From Bimuria novae-zelandiae CBS 107.79 (lineage: Eukaryota > Ascomycota > Dothideomycetes > Pleosporales > Didymosphaeriaceae): a stretch of DNA of 64,000 bases. The notes below the pieces were generated by a model. It saw nothing but the letters and a program-made list of their open reading frames with translations. It did no database searches and was not told where the DNA came from. The DNA lies in contig ML976656.1 in NCBI GenBank assembly GCA_010015655.1, forward strand, positions 2,051,351 to 2,115,350, given 5' to 3'. Of this stretch, positions 45,110 through 57,163 are shown piece after piece; position 1 is the first letter of the stretch; every line of letters begins with the position of its first letter. A program made the position numbers and the translations under genes.

Positions 45110-45972
45110 AATAAGGACTTACGCGTATAACCTCTATCTTACCCTTGCGTACGAGAGATGGCCACCCGAATCCTACACATGAATGGCGACTACGAGCCTC
45201 TAGGGCAGCTATGGGTACCCCATTTCATCGCCCGCAACCCACGCGTCGCATCTATAGTCGGCCGAACAATCGAGAGCGCACGGACGATAGCAGCTAGCTA
45301 TGAGACTATACGAGCCTTTCTTGAGCTGTTTGAGCGTACTCGAATAGAGCTAGGCATACAGTATAAGGATATATAGAATATGGATGAGACTAGAGTCGCA
45401 CTAGGGGTATATACAAATGTCCAGGTGCTCGCAAGCTCTTTAAAAAAGAAAGCTTATATTAAGTTTCTAAAGGATCGCGAGTAGGTGTTAATTATTAAAA
45501 CTATTTTAGCTATTAGCGCTAAGCTTTAATACTTAGTTATCTTTAAAGGCAAGTATTTATAATTAACCTAGTTCTTATTAGAAGACACACTAGATTAGCT
45601 CTTTATAATATTAGAGAATAGATAGACGTTAAACTTAATTAGCTATAATTAGTTATAACGGATTTTTATACTAAATACTTTACTACGTAACAACGGCTAT
45701 TAACTTCTCCTTCTAGACGGCCATGGCTCCCATATACCTATCGACTTTATGTAGCTCTATAAGATTAATAAGATACACCTCTTGTACCTTCTAGCTTACG
45801 CCTTACACCTACTACAGCCTCTAGATCTTGCTCCTTTTTCTATAGTTAAGTTAGGCTATCGTATTAAAATACGAGAGCTCTTAGCCCTTAATAATATAGC
45901 ACTAATTAAGAAGGAGCGTTTTATAGCATTATATAATAAAGCTAGAAAATAAGGGCTCTTAGAGCAAGTTAT
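45110..45972 (+). pseudogene. DDE transposase of element A, N-terminal and central part
   Basis: The least damaged part is 45158-45373 (MATRILHMNGDYEPLGQLWV..., 72 codons). Beyond it come NMDETRVALGV (first catalytic Asp region), LLLLDGHGSHIPIDFM and LLQPLDLAPFS, the classic DDE blocks of pogo/Fot1 transposases, broken by many TAA/TAG stops. Gypsy B cuts the frame at 45972. Confidence 0.8.
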
Positions 45973-46429
45973 TGTTAGGATCTGAACATGTATGGAACGC
46001 GGAGGACCAACGGGCCTTAGTGGAAGTGACACTCGGCAGGGTCGCGTAACCAAGGTCACGTAATGTACTATCCAGCCAAGACATACCATCCTGCTAAGAT
46101 TGTGGAAGGTGTACCATCCACGGACGGCGCGACCATCCATCGGAATCTAGGGACAGTAGAAAGAGAGATGGACGGTAAGGTTTACCCCTCTTGTATATAA
46201 ACCCACACGAATACCCTTAAGGCATTTATATTTAACCTGTTTATTAATCTATTGTTTAGATCTGAATAAGCAACCTTATTAATTTAATTATGCTGTACAC
46301 ACCTTTAATACTAACGCCCTAGTGACACGCGCAAGCTATCACTACTACCCTCTCCTATTCTACTAGTACTCCTGCCCGAGAACTAACCTTAGCCCCTTAG
46401 GGATTAGCTATCTCTTTAGGATCTTAACA
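45973..46429 (+). repeat. Gypsy B 5' LTR
   Basis: 457 bases, TGTTAGGATCTGAACATG to AGGATCTTAACA, containing a TATATAAACC core-promoter-like site near 46194. Confidence 0.9.
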
Positions 46430-49400
46430 TCTTAAACACCCTTAACATAAATACTAATAGGACCCCTACCTCTTCCATGGCTTCGGATAACTATGTCACC
46501 CCTATGGGGGATGGCAAGAACAAGGCACATAAACCTGACTTGTATAATAGCAATTATACCCTCCTTAATACATGGCTCTTATAGCTAGACCTCTATTTCT
46601 TCGACTAGAACTAAGACCTTAAAGATAAAAAGAAGGTTATCTTTGCTGCGACCTACATGTAAGGAAGCGCTAAAGAATAGATCTATCCCTACTTAGTTAA
46701 GTACTTAGATATAGACCACGATAACGAAAATAAGGAGTATATTAACAAGCATGCCGATGCAATCGACATTATTAAAGACTATAATAACTTTAAAATATGC
46801 CTTTAACAAATGTTTAGAATTGCTAACAAAACAGCTATTACTGGACGAGCAATTCAAATAGTTCGCTAACACTAATTCGTAGCCAAATACATGGCCGAGT
46901 TCCGCAAGTACGCAGTGTAACTTAACTAAGAGGATAAATCTCTTAAGATAATATATAAATAAGGCCTTAAATATAATATGCGCGAAGAACTCCTGCGTAG
47001 TAGTGTAAAGATAGAGACTTTGGAAGAACTGTACGAAGAGACTATCCGCATTAATAGGGAGTAGTTTGCTTTGCAAGAAGAGTTCCGTAGGAACCCGAGA
47101 AATGCTAGTTTTGGACAATAGGCACCTGTAGTTTATAGGGCGCTATTAAAAGCACCTCGTCGCCAGCAACGCAACCACTACGGACCCCAACCTATAGAAG
47201 ATATCTAGTTTAACAACCTAGAAAAGGGAACAGGAAAGGCTATAGGCTTTTAAAAGCTTAACTAACGTATCTTAGATAGAACCTGATAACAGGGGACCGA
47301 GACGCGTAAATGCTTTACATGTGGCAAACTGGGCCACATAGCCAGGAACTGCAGATCTAAGAACAAGATTATTAGGCAGCTAAACGTACTAACTATTAAT
47401 AAAAAAGAAACCACTAACGAAGAATGGCAGGTAATAGACGCCATTAAATAGATTGACATCCACGACGAAGAATTAGAGCGATTAGAATTGCCTAACTCAC
47501 GACTCTACGAGGATGCACACGTAAGTTTAGACAAAAAAGGAAAGGAGAAGGAACTAATGCCTCGACCTCCTACGCCTCACCCTAGCTAGAACAAACCAGT
47601 CACTAGCAAGACGACAAACGTTTTCGACTTCTTAGAAAAACACTAACCAAGGGAAGGAGACTTCGGGTTTATAGCAGTAGAATAACAAGACTACGCAGAA
47701 GCATTTTTTCATGCTTACTAACCTAACCTAGTTAGTAAAGTAGCACGAGAAATGGCGGACCACCGCTACGCCCACGAAGACCCTAAGAAGAAGTACCTAA
47801 ACGAAAGCCCGAACTACAAACCATAGTACGACCTGGACCACCGCAATCCTACGCATAAGACCATACAATGGACCCTCTACAGAGAAGATTAATGTACCAT
47901 TTATTACTAAGCTAAGGAATACAGCATAATAGTAGATAAGAGAGCTATTAATAACATAGTCTCGCGACTAAAAGTCGATAAACACGAAACCAACTTGGCA
48001 GACGCTGGCAGGAACCACCAGGTCACAAAGCGTAAGCACGAAGAGAACAGCACACCTCTTAATATCCCTAACGAATATAAAGAATAGAGTTATTTATTTT
48101 GGGAAGAGAAGGGAGCAAATGCCCTTCCTAAGCATACACACTAAGACTATTACATTGTTCTCGAAGAAGGAAAAACGCCACCCTTTGGACCACTATACAA
48201 ATAGAGCGCAAAGGAACTCTAATAGACACGCAAATTCCTAAAGAAAGCCCTTAAAAGGTAATAGATACGCAAGTTAGAATCGCCAGCAGCATTACCCTTA
48301 ATATTTATTATAAAAAAGGATAGAACATAACGTCTATGCATTAACTATAGAAGGCTAAACGATATAATAATTAAGAACAGATACCCACTACTAAATATAT
48401 AAGAGTCTCGAGACAGGCTAGGACGAGCCAAGATATTCACACAATTCGACCTACGAGACAAATACCACCTCATACGAATAGCAGCAGGTGACGAGTAGAA
48501 GATAGCTTTTTAAACTAGATACAGACTATTTAAGTACCAAGTTATGCCTTTTGGACTCACAAACGCACCAGCAACGTTCTAAGCAATAATTAATAACGTA
48601 CTAAGGAACTACCTTAATATATTTATAGTTGCCTACCTCGACAACATCCTAGTATTCTCTAAACAAGAGAAGGATTATGTATAACACGTATAAACAGTAC
48701 TATAAGCGCTAGACAGCGCTAACCTATAATTAAAACTTAAGAAATGCAGATTCCATGTCACAGAATTAGAGTTTCTAGGACATGTCATTAATACTAAAAG
48801 TATCCAAGTAAGCCCTTCGAAGATCGAGAAAGTAAAAAAGTAGAAATTACCTACTAACCTTAAGGAAGTACGAGCCTTCCTTAGATTTACGGGATTTAAT
48901 AGACAATTTATCACAGACTACTCTAGGATCACACTACCACTCACGAACCTTACGAAGAAAGACAAACCTTTTAATTAAACGAAAGAATGCGAACAAGTAT
49001 TCTAAACACTACGAGAAGCATGCATTACGCCACCAGTCCTTATACACTTCTAGGATAACAAACCGTTACGTATTAAAACAAATGCAAGCGATCTAGCGGT
49101 TAGAGCATACGCGAAGCAAGAAAAGAACAGCAAATAGCACCTAGTTACATACTACGCACACAAGTTTACACCAGAAGAATTACGGTATAAAGTACATAAT
49201 AAAGAACTACTTGCAATAGTAAAAGCTATTAAACACTGGAGGATCTACGCACACAGTTACTTAGAACTTATAATCTTTACAGACCACAAGAACCTCACAC
49301 GCTTCATAACCACGAAAGAACTAACCTAACAATAAGCAAGATGGTCAGAAACGCTGGGACAATACAAATTCAAAATTATATATACCCTAGGCAAGGAAAA

Positions 49401-51190
49401 CGGACGAGCAGATGCTCTTAGCAGAATAAATAATAATAGAGAAAAAGTTAAAACCTACTCCGCAATACTAAAACAAAATCCCGACGGTTCTTTAGAACCT
49501 ACGGCAGAACTTAATCAACTCCTTGTACTCACACGAGAAGTACCCAAGGAATAACAGACAGAGGTTATACAATAATACCACGACGACCCTATATACGGAC
49601 ACCCCGGAATCAAAAAGACAATGGAACTAATCTAGAGAAACTATAGCTTCAAAGGAATTAAGGAAGCAGTAGCAACCTACATACGTAAATGCGCAGAATA
49701 CTAGCGCAATAAACACGTAACACATCTTAAGTACGGAGAGATGCAAGCTATCCAGATACCCACAGCACTATGGGAAGACATCGTAATAGACTTTGTCACA
49801 GGATTGCCAAAGTCAAAAGACCCTACAAACGGAGTAAGCTACGACGCAATACTGGTAATTGTATGTAGATTTACCAAGTATGTGGAACTACTACTATGTA
49901 AAAAGATAATAACAGCAACGGAACTAGCATTCCTTATCCTGGACCAACTTATACGACATCATGGCATTCCCAAGACAATCATCAGCGATAGAGACAAGCT
50001 CTTCACCTCGAACTACTAGACAATAATCATGGCACTTATCAGAACAAAACGAAAGCTATCGACAGCTTATCACCCACAAACTAACGGACAAACAGAACGT
50101 ACGAATTAGACAATCGAAACGTATCTACGCATCTACTGTAATAACCAGAAGAATAACTAGATTTCCTTATTACCTATGGCACAGTTGGCATACAACAACA
50201 AGATATTAGCAGTAACAGGATTTACACTATTTTATACGAACCACAAAAGACATCTACATCTCTTTAATTAAACACTTCCTACAACAATTAAGACAGAAGA
50301 AGCAATAAACATAGCAGAAACTATAAAGAAAACACATGCACAACTCTAAGAAAACCTCGAGAAAGCTTAACAGCAAAGTATTTCCTACACAAACCAAAAA
50401 NNNNNNNNNNTATAGCACAACTAGCATACAACAACAAAATATTAATAGCAATAGGATTTACACTATTTTATGCAAACTACAAAAGATATTTATATCTTTT
50501 TAATTAAACACTTCCTACAGTAATCAGAACAGAGGAAGTAATAAACATGGCAGAAACTATAAAGAAAATACATGCACAACTCCGAGAAAATCTCGAAAAA
50601 GCTTAATAGCAAAGTATTTCCTACACGAACCAAAAAAGAAAAACGGCACCTTAGCTAAAGAAGGGGGATAAAGCATATCTGCTTACGAAAAATCTTCGAA
50701 CCTAGAAGAAAAAGCATAAGAAACTGGATTATATTAAGGTCGGGCCATTTTTTATTATCGAACAAATATTACTAGTTAACTACTAATTGGAACTACCGCC
50801 AGACGCAAAGATACACTCGGTATTCTATATAGACTGACTCGAACCCGCAGACCCTAAAACACTAGTTAAAATAACCTTCTATTACCAGCCAGAGGAAGAA
50901 ACCGAATTCGAAGTTAAGAAGATACTACAACACACGAATTAGCCATAAACATATCTAATTAAGTAGAAAGGATACCCACACTTAGAAAACACATAGGAAC
51001 TAGAAGTAAACCTTAGAAACTATTGCTAATTATTAGCATAATACTATCGTTAGACCACAAGAAGGAATTAGGAACGATTAGAGGAGAACCTGATAAAAAT
51101 TCGTTAAGAAGAAGATTTATTAATAGATTAGGAAGGGGATTATTAGCCTGTAACCAGCCTAGATTAGCGAAGAAATTATTTTAGAACGGA
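46430..51190 (+). pseudogene. Gypsy B gag-pol with chromodomain, decayed
   Basis: Readable landmarks in order: CCHC zinc knuckle CFTCGKLGHIARNC at 47311-47352; RT with FTQFDLRDKYH, MPFGLTNAPATF and AYLDN at 48430-48660 (YLDD changed to YLDN); RNase H around 49190-49300; integrase with a zinc-binding H/C region near 49600-49730, then WEDIVIDFVTGLPKS, HHGIPKTIISDRDKLF and TNGQTERTN; chromodomain near 50900-51030 (EFEVKKILQHTN, YLIK-KGYPHLENT). A chromodomain defines chromoviruses, which target heterochromatin. Numerous stops; a ten-N gap interrupts it. Confidence 0.85.
50401..50410. other. Assembly gap of ten Ns
   Basis: The 226 bases before the gap (50175-50400) and the bases after it (50411 to about 50636) are two versions of the same integrase segment, differing by C/T and G/A changes. 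Confidence 0.95.
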
Positions 51191-51194
51191 GTAT

Positions 51195-51630
51195 TCGCAC
51201 TCGAGCTCTCCGTCTCTTACACCTTATCCTAGGCGTCTAGTAACTTCCTATCTCGACGCGCGAATAACCTCTTATAACTCTTAATTTCTAATAACTTACG
51301 CTTATAGTAAGTAAGTTTTTATTAACTACGTAACACTTCTTCCTTAGCGCAAGCTAACGCTAATTATTTTTTACGTTCCTTATCCTTTACCTTCTCCCAC
51401 TCCTCTTTAGGAATAAATAATTCGCATTCGCTCCTTGCAGCAATACAACTAGCACAACGACTAGATGTAGTATCTACAAAATAATAAATATTTAGCTTTT
51501 CGCAGCGACCGTAATAAAAAGGCATCTCCCTACTACTCTCTTTAACACGGCGAATATAATCACGTCACTCTTAGGTCGAAGTCTTCTTGCGAGGCGCGCG
51601 CGCTTTACGGGGCTTAGGATCCTTAGGCAT
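51195..51630 (-). pseudogene. Antisense accessory ORF of gypsy B
   Basis: On the strand opposite to pol, between the chromodomain and the 3' LTR, a frame starts at the ATG at 51630 with MPKDPKPRKARAPRKKTST. It continues past a few RIP-type stops: RDYIRRVKESSREMPFYYGR, CEKLNIYYFVDTTSSRC, ASCIAARSECELFIPKEEW and a long Lys/Arg/Glu helix. Four Cys lie in short succession (C..C-x2-C-x6-C), suggesting metal binding. The basic N-terminus and coiled-coil-like C-terminus suggest a nucleic-acid-binding protein. Function unknown. Confidence 0.6.
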
Positions 51631-51761
51631 GGTTAGGAAGGCATTAAGACCAGAACACGAAAACAGCGACTCACGCGAGTATTTATATGCGACGACCGTA
51701 TCTGTAGCTAGGGGGCGCGGAACGAGGATACCGAGGACGCTATCTAAAAGAGGGGAGGTGA

Positions 51762-51811
51762 TGTTAGGATCTGAACATGTATGGAACGCGGAGGACTACC
51801 GTAACGGGCCT
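51762..51811 (+). repeat. Gypsy B 3' LTR, first fragment
   Basis: TGTTAGGATCTGAACATG to the insertion point of element C. It continues after C at 57162/57164. Confidence 0.88.
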
Positions 51812-51899
51812 TACCGTGCCCGTGCACCCAACGCGCGCCGTCCGCCAACGCGCGGAACACCATCCACATGACACTTTTTCATCCTAACACAGCACAATA

Positions 51900-53700
51900 A
51901 CAATGACAGGCATTGACAAAGCAGTTACAAAAGCAAAAAGTACACTTTTAGGAGAGAAAATCCTATAAATAAAAATAGCTTAAAAGCATAGCGTTATTTG
52001 CTTAACTTTAACGCGTAAAGTAGAGCTTAGTACGCGTTCTTACTAAGAGGATATAGTAACGCGTTAGAACCTTAGCCCACAAGAGGAGGCAGAGCTTATA
52101 AAGTACATAGACAAGCTTATAAAAGAACACCTCCTACTTATAAGAGAGATGGTTTAAGATTTTGCCTTAAATATCGCTAGGCATTAGGTCTCTAAGAGCT
52201 AGGTATCGCGCTTCCTGGATTGTCACAACAATAAGCTTACGTCTTAATTTACTATATCTATAAACCAGCAACGCCACATCGCTAACTCTAATAATAAGTA
52301 TAAGCTGTACTACAACGCGCTACGCGATAAAATTAAGTTTTATAAGATAGAGCCTGCGCACACATATAATATAGACAAGAAAGGCTTTATATTAGAGCTA
52401 TTAGCAGATAGAAAAGAATCTTTAGCAAGCGTTAATTTAAGAAGAAACCCTTTAGGCAGATACTATAGGATAGCAATCGTGAGTAGGTAAGCCTTATAGC
52501 ATGTGTGTGCGCGGATAGATCTGCTCTTCCTCCAGGCCTCATATATCTGGCTGAATCTTAGAATATTTAGAGCACCTGGGTAGAGGATGTGAAGGTGGAA
52601 GAACATATAGCCTTCTTTAGAGTATTACCTAGTGGCTGGAGCAATAATGGCCTAGGCCTTGCTTAGCTATAACAGGTGTTCTAGCGCTTTACTACATCTA
52701 AAGCTTAAAGAAAGTGCCGCCTATTACTTGTAAATAGCTATAGGAGTTACCTAACTAAAGAGTTTTTAGAGTATTACCACTAGCACAAGATTCTTATAGG
52801 TATCTATCTACCTTACAGCACGCACACGCTTCAGCCGCTTAATATAGTAATATTTAAGCCTCTTAGTATAGCATACTTAAAGAAGCTAGGAGAGCGCCTC
52901 TTTAAGCACAAAGGCCTAGTACTAGTAAAGAAGCCTAACTTCTTCTCGCTATTCTAGGATGCCTGGGTGGCTAGCTTTACTAAATTAAATATACTTAGCT
53001 CCTTTAAGGCAGTGGGCGTGAGCCCATTTAACCCTAACATTATACTAGATAAGTTTATGGATAGCGACTCCGAGACTGCAGAAGATAGCAACTCTAACGC
53101 TACTATCTATAAAAAAAATAGTAGAGGGTTTTAGATTAAGTAGCAAGGCGTGCGTTAAGGGGTGTAATAGAAAAGGATACATTAATTATTTAGCAATCGC
53201 TCTACTATATAGCTATCTAAAACACCCTTATAAGGAGCGAAAATAAAGGTCTAATAGACGCTCTTACTGCTAAGAGGAAGCGAGAAAAGTAAGACAAGCC
53301 TCTAGCTTTGCTACAACACTACGAGTACTAGGGACCGTACATGATGTGGACTCCTCGCTCCTTTCGAAAAGCGCGCACACGGATGAGGTTAGCAAAGCGT
53401 AAGGTAGAGGAGGAGGAGTTCTAAAAAGAAGAGGTAAGAAAGTTAAAGGCTACTACTATAGCGTATAAGAAGTAAATTATAGAAGAGAAGCGCTAAATAG
53501 CGGCGAGGGAGAAAAAAGAGTAAGAAAGGAAGCGTGTAAAAGAGCGCTAAGCTATTAATGCGCGTAAAGCTAAAAGAGCACGCAAGAAATAGTAGCGCAA
53601 CTCTTAAAATAGATCTTAGACTACATAAAAACGTAAGCGTAAGGCCTTACAGCAATAAGAGGTTAAAAAGAGATAGAAACGTAGTTCTATAGCTATATAA
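51900..53700 (+). pseudogene. Transposase of element C, decayed
   Basis: Plus-strand relics read LSPQEEAELIKYIDKL (CENP-B-type HTH region), SWVSRFL and YNIDKKGFIL (first DDE Asp block of pogo transposases), then basic sequence towards 53700, all broken by stops. Confidence 0.65.
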
Positions 53701-53797
53701 AGTAGTAGTGTTACTTATAAGCCGTGCTCAGCACCTGCACCTATACTGTGCCTCGGCAGTCAGTGCAACACGTCAGTCAATGCAACACCCCAACAAG

Positions 53798-54405
53798 TAG
53801 TAGTAGTAGTAGTAGTATTGATTAACGTCCAGGAACATAATGTTCTAGCCTCCCATGGGGCATGGGGACGTGCTAAGCTGTATTTACAGAAAGCGTTTCG
53901 TGCCTGTCGGCTGGCTACCATCACAGTAGCCTTGTTGTACATAGCCCATCCTCCCTTTAATAGGTCTACCTGCTACTACAGGCACCTAGATACCTATAGT
54001 AGCCGGCCCTCATCTGTGAGGGTGTTGTTGTCCTGCCCCTCTCTCCCTCGCCCTTGTAGCTCTGCTCCCGTACTGTCTTCCTCCCCCTACCTCGTACGAA
54101 GTAGGACCTCGTACGAGTTAGCAAGCTGCCTTGTACCTTGAGTAAAAACCTCGTAGGGGAAAACCTCAAGCTTGAACAAGTAGTAGTAGTCGCCTGAGCG
54201 GTACTTAGTTTGGGTGAAAGGTTTTGACCAAGTCTTGGCAGAGCGAAAACTCTGCATCTTGGCTTTTGGTCTCTTTATCGCAACAGCGCCAGCTTTTTGC
54301 GGATAAAGAACGTGATTCTAGTAATCAGCTTGTTCAGGCGAACAATTTCATACTACAGGAACCCCCCACACGGTCGTGTGGGTGGAATCACGATTTTGGT
54401 GTTCC
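53798..54405 (-). mobile_element. SINE/LINE-like insertion with 17-bp TSD in D
   Basis: The 17 bases TGCAACACCCCAACAAG occur exactly at 53781-53797 and 54406-54422. The 608-bp insert ends, on its minus-strand 3' side, in about six to seven TAC/CTA units (53798-53818), and a second short run of the same triplet is inside near 54181. Long variable TSDs plus a simple-repeat tail are the signature of target-primed reverse transcription. There is no coding capacity, so it is probably a SINE or a dimer of two. No clear tRNA-type A/B boxes were found. Confidence 0.7.
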
Positions 54406-54759
54406 TGCAACACCCCAACAAGATCGCTCGGCCAGCAACATGAAGCTGCTGAGCCACCCACAATCAATATTATCACGAGATTTTCTGGATTTGGGGTCTC
54501 TGAGGCCTGTAGATAATTGCTAGCTACTTAGATTATCGATATCTACTTGGTGTTCTGATGATTCGGCCTCTGCGCGACTGTGAGGCGGATGCAACAGATG
54601 AGGCCTCATTAACATCTACAGCCTCACGCTAAGGCTATTTTTTCTTAGTAAGCTTGCTAGGAGGCTTTAAAGCCTTCTTATTTACTAATTTAAATATTTT
54701 AATCTGTTTTTAAAGTTAACTTTGTGCCTTATAGGCCTATTACTTAAGGCGTCGCTTTA

Positions 54760-55217
54760 TGTTAAGTCCCCAAAAGGATAGCTAATCCCTAAGGGGTTAG
54801 GGTTGGTTCTCGGGCAGGAATACTAGTAGGACGGGAGAGGTTGTAGTGATAGCTTGCGCTTGTCACTAGGGCGTTAGTATCGAAGGTGTGTACAGCACAA
54901 TCAAATCAACAAGGTTACTTACTCAGATCCAAACAATAGATTAATAAACAAGATTGAACACGAATGCCATAAGGGTATTCGTGTCGGTTTATATACAAGA
55001 GGTTTATTGGTTACCGTCCACCTATCTTTCTGCCATCCTATCTTTCTGGTGGATGGTCGTGTCATCCATGGATGGTATACCGTCCATGATCTTGGCTGGA
55101 TGGTATGTCTTGGCTGGATGGTACATCACGTGATCTCGGTTGCGCAACCCCACCAAGTGTCACCCCCGCTGAGGGCCCGTTGGTCCTCCGCGTCCCATAC
55201 ATGTTCAGATCCTAACA
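54760..55217 (-). mobile_element. Solo LTR of gypsy B family in D
   Basis: 458 bases, reverse complement of the B LTR (TGTTAAGTCCCC to AGATCCTAACA), with TSD CTTTA at 54755-54759 and 55218-55222. It is less mutated than the LTRs of B itself. Confidence 0.92.
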
Positions 55218-55229
55218 CTTTATAGCCTT

Positions 55230-56870
55230 ATTAGCCCTCTGCTTTGCGCGTGCATCTCTAGTAGCTACTTAAGTAACACGCCTCTCCTAGAGTAGCCTTA
55301 TTTTAAGCTACTAGCTAGCCTGACGTGCCTTTACTTGCTTACGTTTTTAAAGCTATAGTTACTGCGCTTTAGTATCTTTTTTGTATAGACAATTACGTGC
55401 CCGCTAAACGCGATAGGGTGACACGAAAATAGATCCCCCTTAATCCTTATAAGGCTAATTAAAAGGTAAAGGCCTGCCTCGCTTTAAGCGTTTTTTTTAG
55501 ATAGTTAGGGCCTTCTATAGGCCCTAATTTTTATGCTCTGTAAGCTGTGCTCGTGCAGAGATTAAGTGTATAGTTTAACTTAGCTTTTTAGCCACATTAC
55601 TAGCCCCTACATTAATATAAGCTTTTAGAAGCCTATTAATTTTCCTCTAATCTAATGCGCTAAATACTAAGATTAAGCTTTCTTATAATTCTTGCTTAGG
55701 TACGTGATCGTTATTAAACCGCTTAAGGATAACTTCTAGATATAGAGGTAATAGGCTAGTAGCCTTAAAGGCCTGGAGTATTAATAGCTGCCTTATAGTA
55801 CTAACCCAGGCCTTCTAGAATAAGCTAAAGAAGTCCCTTTTAGCAATAGAGGCTATTCCTAGGCTATCTTGTAAGAAAGCTAATAGCTCGTTTAAATATG
55901 CTGTTGATAGAGGCTTGAACATGCAGACATCTAGAGGCTGCAGCGTATAGGTCGAATGTAGTAGATAGATAGCTAACAGGATCTTATTACGATCGCAAAA
56001 GTCGATAAAATCCATAGTAACGTGAGATCCATGGCCATCGAGGATTAATAGTCAATATAATCGTCTAGCTTTTAACTTTGTAAGGCGATTAAACACCTGT
56101 TGAAGCCATGCAAGGCCTATCTAATTGTTTATCTAGCTAGATTCTAATACGGTGATAAAGACTTGATAATATTGAGGGTTAAGGTCCTCTATCCAACTTG
56201 ATTGTATATCTATAGAGGTGGCCTGATAGATTAGAGCTGGATCTAGGGCAGATCCGTCGGCGCATATGCAAGCGATGATCGATATCCATTCACGGCTACT
56301 ATCCTGAATAGCTTGCCTTACTGCCTTGCTCTCGTACAGAGGTCTATCAAAGATCCTCTTTGAGCGGGAGGTGATGCCGAGCAGGCAGCCTTTTTCGTCC
56401 ATATTGTATATATGCTAAGTCTCGATCTGATACTGGCCAATCTTTTGCTGTAGAAGCTGAAAGTAGTCCTCATATTTGCCTAGGGAATCAGCTTTATGGC
56501 GATTGCTGTCGATGCCGGTCGTCCATCGTGATATCAAGGATTTAGGGTGGTGCCTCACAAAGCGATCAACCCATGATAAGCTAACCTCCTTTTTGGCTAT
56601 AGTAGAGGCAAAACTTTGTATCATTTGCCGTGTAGGAGGAAGGCCACGTTCGGTAAGGCCTCTAATATATCGTAGGAGCTCTGATTCTTGCTGTGGGCTG
56701 AGATTTCGACGTGTAGAGTTGGTATCTGCACGCGCCTGCGTGACGCCTTGGTGCCGGCGCGTCAATGTAGAAAGTGCAACACCATATTCTTTTGCAATTT
56801 TTCTATATGAAAAAGATGCTCCTGGCTCTTGCGATTCGATTGCTGTAATTGCTGCCTTGATTGGATCCAT
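55230..56870 (-). pseudogene. Pogo-type transposase of element D
   Basis: The likely start is the ATG at 56870 (MDPIKAAITAIESQEPGASF), which opens a psq/CENP-B-type helix-turn-helix (YRKIAKEYGVALSTLTRRH) followed by SWVDRFVRHHPKSL. One TAG at 56412-56414 separates this from YNMDEKGCLLGITSRSKRIF and SREWISIIACICADGSALDP, the DDE start. Further on come the final Asp block (MDFIDFCDRNKILLAIYL) and LQPLDVCMFKPLSTAY at about 55890-56015. Several further stops make it non-functional, but it is better preserved than A or C. Many of these stops fit C-to-T change of Gln codons. Confidence 0.82.
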
Positions 56871-57163
56871 ATTGGTGGGGATGCGGCGCGTGAAAGTTGG
56901 TACGTTGCATGGTGGGGTGTTGCATTGACTGACGTGTTGCACTGACTGCCGAGGCACGGTAGTAAATAGCCACGGCCATAAAATACTTTAACTACGTAAA
57001 TTTTAGTAGCAAATTCTGTCGCATAGGCCTATAGATCACTCTACTAGAAAATCTAATGATAACAACTATTGTATGTGACTCTACGGCCCTAAGTTTGCTG
57101 GTGATAACTAGGGCCAATTCCGCGCGTTGGCCGACGGCGCGCGTTGGGTGCACGGGCACGGTA

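Larger units (their letters stand above)
53746..56959 (-). mobile_element. Pogo/Fot1-type DNA transposon D inside C
   Basis: Inverted ends of about 47 bases, CCGTGCCTCGGCAGTCAGTG on the minus-strand side and the same with one C-to-T at the left. TSD TA at 53744-53745 and 56960-56961. Removing its two inner insertions leaves about 2.1 kb. It encodes the least decayed transposase in the window. Confidence 0.92.
51814..57161 (+). mobile_element. Pogo/Fot1-type DNA transposon C inside the B 3' LTR
   Basis: Inverted ends of about 44 bases start CCGTGCCCGTGCACCCAACG and differ at only one position. TSD TA at 51812-51813 and 57162-57163. Without element D it is about 2.1 kb. Confidence 0.92.
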
